Made by a program: the position numbers and the translations under genes
The notes under the pieces: generated by a model
The model's input: only the letters and a program-made list of their open reading frames with translations
What the model was told of the DNA's origin: nothing
Database searches by the model: none
Shown here: positions 5,341-8,776 of the stretch, piece by piece
Layout: each line of letters starts with the position of its first letter
How positions within the stretch are numbered: position 1 is the first letter of the stretch
Origin: JBGPBY01 sp041481485
Lineage (GTDB): Bacteria; Acidobacteriota; Terriglobia; 20CM-2-55-15
Reading direction: 5' to 3'
Assembly: GCA_041481485.1 (NCBI GenBank)
Contig: JBGPBY010000304.1
Location: 1-8,776 of the forward strand
Length of the DNA: 8,776 nt

Positions 5341-5477
5341 TGTTTCGGACGCGGCGCAACAATGCGGAGCCCGTCGACATTCCTTCCAGGATCTACCATG
5401 ATGTATTCTGCAGAGTATACAGCGTCCGGCAATTCAGCGCGGAAGGCTATCCCATCCTCGAAATACAGCGAGTCCAT
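5337..5477 (-). CDS. 46-residue ORF coupled to the amidase; 5' part derived from a repeat
   Basis: Starting at ATG 5475-5477, the ORF encodes MDSLYFEDGIAFRAELPD followed by a segment ending VAPRPKQ. Its TGA (5337-5339) overlaps the amidase ATG in an ATGA junction, which is the best argument that it is translated. An in-frame TAA at 5502-5504 limits upstream extension to eight codons without a Met. Codons 8-18 lie in one copy of the direct repeat found again at 5712-5736. The rest, with the block VDPGRNVDGLRIV (28-40), has a protein-like composition. I recognise no family. It may be a true small protein, or the 3' end of a gene whose beginning was replaced by repeat DNA. A weak AGG precedes the start. 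Confidence 0.4.
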   Translation of the reverse strand: MDSLYFEDGIAFRAELPDAVYSAEYIMVDPGRNVDGLRIVAPRPKQ

Positions 5478-5736
5478 TGACCTGTCGCGTTTCCAGCCTC
5501 GTTACCGGCGGCAGGCCCCCTTAGCCGCCGGCGTAAGCCGGCGGGAACTCAAACTGAAAAACTAAATGAGCCGCGGCGCGGCGGCAGATCAAGAAAATTC
5601 CTGAATCTGTCGTGCCTTACGGCACTCTGTTCTTCGTGGATTGCTGTTCCACCGGCTCACGCCGGTGGCTAAGGGAAAGTGCCGCCGCTAACGCGGCTGG
5701 GAAGGGAGAGACGTCAAGCAATTCAACGCGGAAGGC
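5423..5736. repeat. palindrome cluster bounded by 25-bp direct repeats
   Basis: Direct repeats at 5423-5447 and 5712-5736 match at 22 of 25 bases. Between them lie five short stem-loops: CCGCCGGC / GCCGGCGG (5525-5544), GCCGC / GCGGC (5570-5582), GTGCC / GGCAC (5612-5625), CCACCGGC / GCCGGTGG (5649-5668) and GCCGC / GCGGC (5684-5697). Four of the five have 4-base loops of similar sequence (GTAA, TTAC, TCAC, TAAC). The block fills the gap between the peroxidase and the small ORF and runs into both. It resembles the compound REP-type intergenic repeats I associate with Acidobacteriota. A 42-codon open frame (5617-5745, minus) runs through it and is probably not a gene. Confidence 0.75.
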
Positions 5737-7036
5737 GATATCCATCGTTCAGCGTTTTGAGGAAGGCAATCACGTCCTGAATCTCGGAATCGTTCAGTGC
5801 AGGAGCGTCTCCGCGTTTGCGATCGAATGGAGCATCGATGACATCGACGTTGGCACGGTTCGCTTCCGGCAAATCATCATATTTGTTCAGGGTGCCGTCC
5901 CGCCGCTGCGGATACCATTTCTCCGGTTTCGTTTCGCGCTCCACGTAGAAACGTAGAACATCCTCCAGGGAATGAATGACTCCATTGTGAAAAAATGCCC
6001 GCCGCGTCGCTGTGTTTCGCAGCGTCGGCGTCTTGAACATGCCACAATATGCCGCGATATTGGAGTCCTTCCGATAGGGCCCGCACAGGCCCAGATCGAA
6101 GTAGTGCGGATCGCGATTGGCGGGGATTCCCGGATTCCGCGGCACACCGAGCGCTACAAATTGATAATCCGTGAAAGCCGGACGGAAAATGCCATCCCGC
6201 GAAATGCTGTCGATGTGGCACGAGGAGCAGTTCCCCTTCTTCGGATCCTCAAAAAGTTTCAAGCCCCGCATCTCCCGATCCGAGAGCGACACTTTCCCTG
6301 CGAGATAGTAGTCGTATTTGCTGTTGTAAGGATGGAAGCTGGGGTCTTCCATTTGGAAGCGCGCCAGAGCAAACAGCGCCTCGCTCACTGCTAACTCCGG
6401 TTGCCGGAATATATCCGGGCCGAAGATCTGCTTGAAGTCCTCCGCATAAGCGGTCCTTTGAAGTTTTGCGAACAATTCAGCACTGCTGCGATTGGCCATT
6501 TCGTTCGGATCCAGAAACGGGCCCAGAGCCTGGTCCTGAAGCGAATCCGCACGGCCGTCCCAGGTCAGCCCGCCCTGCGGCACATTGGATTCGGCTGGAG
6601 GCCCCGCCGCACTCTTTGCAATGGCAAGTATCGACCTCGCATTCAACGGTAGCAGCGGCGCTCCTGCCGGCGCATCATTGTCGGGAATGGTTCCGGTCGG
6701 GCCGATGGAAAATGTCGGATTGTGCTCCAGATAGCGCAGTGAAGGAACGGCCCGAACTCCCGAGCGCTGCATATCCGGACCGCCGGACTGCACCGCGTCT
6801 CCGTTGGGAGGGCCATATGCATCGGAAGGCGAATGGCACGACGCACAGGATTGCCGTCCGGAAGACGAAAGCGACGTATCGAAGAAGATTTTACTGCCGA
6901 GCTGAGCGACAAAACTGAGTGCAGGTCTTTCCTCTCGGACTTCTGTCTTGTCTAACTTTCCTTCACCCGGTACCGCACTTCGCGTTGAAGCATTCAGCAA
7001 CAGAAACGCTAAGACAGCCAACCATCGCGCATTCAT
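5723..7036 (-). CDS. diheme cytochrome c peroxidase (MauG/CCP family)
   Basis: A 437-residue exported diheme protein. After a signal peptide (about 1-21) come two heme c sites, CASCH (C64, C67, H68) and CSSCH (C270, C273, H274). Family landmarks are LTWDGRADSLQDQALGPFL (157-175) with NEM following, FKTPTLRNTA (334-343), FHNGVIHSLEDVLRFY (349-364) and EIQDVIAFLKTL (418-429). M333 just before KTP suits a Met-ligated CCP-type heme, unlike the Tyr ligand of true MauG. C318 and C331 (GLCGP, YCG) could form a disulfide. The enzyme would reduce peroxide or oxidise a protein partner in the periplasm. Its ATG overlaps the phosphoesterase stop as ATGA (7033-7036), so the two are probably made together. 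The final codons (GYRLPR and TGA) fall in or beside a direct-repeat copy that supplies the stop. Confidence 0.92.
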   Translation of the reverse strand: MNARWLAVLAFLLLNASTRSAVPGEGKLDKTEVREERPALSFVAQLGSKIFFDTSLSSSGRQSCASCHSPSDAYGPPNGDAVQSGGPDMQRSGVRAVPSLRYLEHNPTFSIGPTGTIPDNDAPAGAPLLPLNARSILAIAKSAAGPPAESNVPQGGLTWDGRADSLQDQALGPFLDPNEMANRSSAELFAKLQRTAYAEDFKQIFGPDIFRQPELAVSEALFALARFQMEDPSFHPYNSKYDYYLAGKVSLSDREMRGLKLFEDPKKGNCSSCHIDSISRDGIFRPAFTDYQFVALGVPRNPGIPANRDPHYFDLGLCGPYRKDSNIAAYCGMFKTPTLRNTATRRAFFHNGVIHSLEDVLRFYVERETKPEKWYPQRRDGTLNKYDDLPEANRANVDVIDAPFDRKRGDAPALNDSEIQDVIAFLKTLNDGYRLPR

Positions 7037-8634
7037 TTTTGCGGCAGGCCGGTATTCGGATCGAGCAACAGTGTGTCGTTTCTTGCTTTTGTAAAATCAA
7101 ACATGTTGTTGATTGTTCCGGCAATCTCGTCGAATGAACCGCCCCCAATACGCTGGCTTCCCAGCCAATTGTCTTCGATGAATCTCATGATCGAGGTCTG
7201 GTCCGTCAATGTGTGATCGACGAAGTTGGCCCGTGCGTATGGCGAAACCACCAGCAGTGGAAGACGCGGACCGTATCCGCAGCGTCCGTTGACAGGCATC
7301 CCTTTAACCCCCGGCAGCGGCGTTCCGGTGCCGCAGACTCCCGCACTATTGAGACCATCCGCAGAAGCCGAGGATGGATTCACGATGCGGCTGACGTGGT
7401 CGTACCAGCCATCCGAATCGTCATAGGCCAGAATGACCGCAGTGGTTTTCCATTCGGAAGACTTCTGAAGAAAATTCAAAACGGTGGCGATGAACGTCTG
7501 TTCATCGAGTGGATCGGAATTGCCTGGATGCCCATTCTGAATGGCAGTAGCTTTGAGAAAGCTCACTGCCGGAAAATTGCCTGCGCTCACGGCGGCATAA
7601 AAATCGTTCACATCGTATTGATGATTCGCGCCGCCATCATCGCGGGTGCCTATCGATGCCACGGATTTCGGCCGCACGTGTTTCGGGTTGGCGGTCGATC
7701 TGTAATATTGAAATGGCTGGTGATGCGGGACGTAGTCACTTTTGTACGACCCGACAATCGGCGAGTACGAGCTTCGCGCGCACCCGGTGGTTCCGTTGGC
7801 ATTGGTTACCGTCAAATCGAAACCGCCCTGGAACCATCCCCAGGTGATGTTCCTCGCGCTGAGGAGATCGCCGATGTTCTTGCCGGCCATCGTCGCGGTC
7901 GCACCCCGAGTTGAAGAACAGGCGTCATCCGTGGGGTCGGGATCACCGATCATCGTCAGGCCACCGGCTCCATCGGCCACTAGACTCGCATCGGTTGCAG
8001 TAGTGCCGGTGCTGCGCACCGCTCCATTGGTTTGCCCTGAAACCAGATTGATCGCGCCAGGAGTCGAAGGACCGAAATTGGTTCCAAACGAATTATCGTT
8101 CAGCGCGAAGTGTTGCGCGTAATTCCACAGCGCGGTGACCGTGTTGCCATCGTAATATCCCATTACCAGACCCGTCGTGTAGAAGGGCCCGGTACCTCCC
8201 AACGCTGATCCTCTTCCTGTGTATTTTGGAAACAGATCCATCGCCCCCTTGTTGAACGCCAGCTGTTCGGCCCCATATCCGTGATTCTGATCCGCCGTAA
8301 GCGCCTGCGTCCGATCGAGACGGAACGGATTCGCAGCCCCCGTGCCATTTGCCGTGTTCTTGAAATTGGGATTGTTCGTCATCAACGCACCCGAAAGTCC
8401 GTTGACCGCAGGCGTGCCGGGCAGTGCGGTGAACCGGGGTTGACCCTGAAGATTTGCAGCGTTCGGATAGGACCCGAAGTAGTGATCAAATGAAACATTT
8501 TCGCCGAATACCACGACCACGTGCTTGATCGGAGTGGCAGTGGCCGGCGCGTTCTGCGCCGCAACGATGACGACAGCCACGGTTATTGCAATGGCGATTA
8601 CGGAAACTACAAGGATCAATCTGCTTCGCTCCAT
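7033..8634 (-). CDS. phosphoesterase, acid phosphatase AcpA / phospholipase C superfamily
   Basis: A 533-residue protein with an N-terminal signal or anchor (basic MERSR, hydrophobic 6-26). The mature enzyme has the superfamily signature HVVVVFGENVSFDHYFG (38-54), with E45-N46 as metal ligands. Then come H118 (DQNHGY) and NDNSFGTNFGPSTPG (179-193), in which S190 is the probable nucleophile. H304-H305 (VPHHQPF), H369 (NGHPG) and D405-D406 (AYDDSDGWYDHV) complete a set like that of Francisella AcpA. It should hydrolyse phosphomonoesters or phospholipid head groups outside the cytoplasm; the sequence does not decide which. Four cysteines (C239, C285, C434, C452) may form disulfides. The start at 8634 is preceded by AGGAGG (8638-8643) three bases away; a longer in-frame start at 8676 lacks this and fits the signal peptide less well. 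It is first in a unit with the diheme peroxidase. Confidence 0.9.
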   Translation of the reverse strand: MERSRLILVVSVIAIAITVAVVIVAAQNAPATATPIKHVVVVFGENVSFDHYFGSYPNAANLQGQPRFTALPGTPAVNGLSGALMTNNPNFKNTANGTGAANPFRLDRTQALTADQNHGYGAEQLAFNKGAMDLFPKYTGRGSALGGTGPFYTTGLVMGYYDGNTVTALWNYAQHFALNDNSFGTNFGPSTPGAINLVSGQTNGAVRSTGTTATDASLVADGAGGLTMIGDPDPTDDACSSTRGATATMAGKNIGDLLSARNITWGWFQGGFDLTVTNANGTTGCARSSYSPIVGSYKSDYVPHHQPFQYYRSTANPKHVRPKSVASIGTRDDGGANHQYDVNDFYAAVSAGNFPAVSFLKATAIQNGHPGNSDPLDEQTFIATVLNFLQKSSEWKTTAVILAYDDSDGWYDHVSRIVNPSSASADGLNSAGVCGTGTPLPGVKGMPVNGRCGYGPRLPLLVVSPYARANFVDHTLTDQTSIMRFIEDNWLGSQRIGGGSFDEIAGTINNMFDFTKARNDTLLLDPNTGLPQK

Positions 8635-8658
8635 GTTCCTCCTCAAAATGACCAGTGA

Positions 8659-8687
8659 AGAATAGGCGAAATGCAAAGTACGCGCAA
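8659..8687 (-). promoter_or_regulatory. candidate sigma70 promoter of the phosphoesterase-peroxidase operon
   Basis: On the minus strand TTGCGC (8682-8687) and TATTCT (8659-8664) are separated by exactly 17 bp. Matches are 3 of 6 at -35 and 4 of 6 at -10, so it is weak. Position is favourable: transcription would begin about 18 bp before the start codon region, with the AGGAGG ribosome site in the leader. Confidence 0.3.
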
Positions 8688-8751
8688 TGAAGCTCCACTT
8701 GGCGCGGTCCGTGATTTCGCAGAATCTTCATCCGAGAAATTGCGCGGGATT

Positions 8752-8776
8752 CCCCACTGTAGGGGCGGTCTATGAC
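8752..8776 (+). repeat. REP copy cut by the right window edge
   Basis: The sequence CCCC-ACTGTAGGGGCGGTC followed by TATGAC matches the repeat at 4697-4721 in the same orientation, differing only at one base of the AATGT/ACTGT part. The palindromic half is lost at the window end. It lies upstream of the phosphoesterase promoter region. Confidence 0.8.

Noticed and set aside
5423..5736. Possible CRISPR-like array, because of repeated palindromes.
   Set aside because: The stem-loops differ in sequence, are not evenly spaced, and only two direct repeats exist; no cas gene is present.
5617..5745. A 42-codon minus-strand frame starting with MDIAFRVELLD inside the palindrome block.
   Set aside because: It is composed of repeat and hairpin sequence, overlaps the peroxidase end in another frame and has no ribosome binding site. 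It may occur in other copies of the repeat for the same non-coding reason.
7213..7914. A 233-codon plus-strand frame opposite the phosphoesterase.
   Set aside because: It is a shadow of a well-supported gene with intact catalytic motifs; its composition is Arg-rich and matches no family.

Overview
This window looks like chromosomal DNA from a moderately GC-rich Gram-negative bacterium, most likely an Acidobacteriota member. The pointers are an exosortase-type PEP-CTERM protein, a cytochrome c/copper monooxygenase of the type common in Acidobacteriota and Planctomycetes, an exported LIC_10091-like protein, and several families of short palindromic intergenic repeats. This assignment is an inference, because no rRNA or marker gene is present. 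Every gene I can support lies on the minus strand, so transcription runs from high to low coordinates.

Layout in transcription order. (1) 8634-5723: an exported AcpA/phospholipase C-type phosphoesterase, overlapped by ATGA with a diheme cytochrome c peroxidase (MauG/CCP family). (2) 5736-5423: a block of five small palindromes bounded by near-identical direct repeats. It supplies the stop codon of the peroxidase and the 5' part of a 46-codon ORF. (3) 5477-4870: that small ORF, overlapped by ATGA with an AmpD-like N-acetylmuramoyl-L-alanine amidase. (4) 4876-4699: copies of a 'GTAGGGGCGGTC' palindromic repeat, one fragment of which holds the amidase stop codon. (5) 4612-1418: a redoxin-like protein, a cytochrome c/PHM-type copper monooxygenase (ATGA overlap) and an exported LIC_10091-like Rossmann protein 16 bp further on, apparently one operon. 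(6) 1417-925: 493 bp without a recognisable gene, holding a plus-strand terminator-like hairpin and a sigma54-like promoter. (7) 924-64: a nidogen-like PEP-CTERM protein, followed by hairpin repeats at the left edge.

Most products carry a signal peptide or N-terminal anchor, so the region is largely about extracytoplasmic chemistry: heme and copper redox enzymes, a phosphatase and a surface-sorted protein. The redoxin plus cytochrome c/copper monooxygenase pair looks like a split version of what I recall as a single fused polypeptide in related bacteria. I found no CRISPR array, tRNA, rRNA, phage or intact insertion sequence. The most unusual aspects are repeats that donate stop codons and coding sequence, the palindrome and TATAAT at the start of the LIC_10091-like gene, and the sigma54-like promoter of the PEP-CTERM gene.
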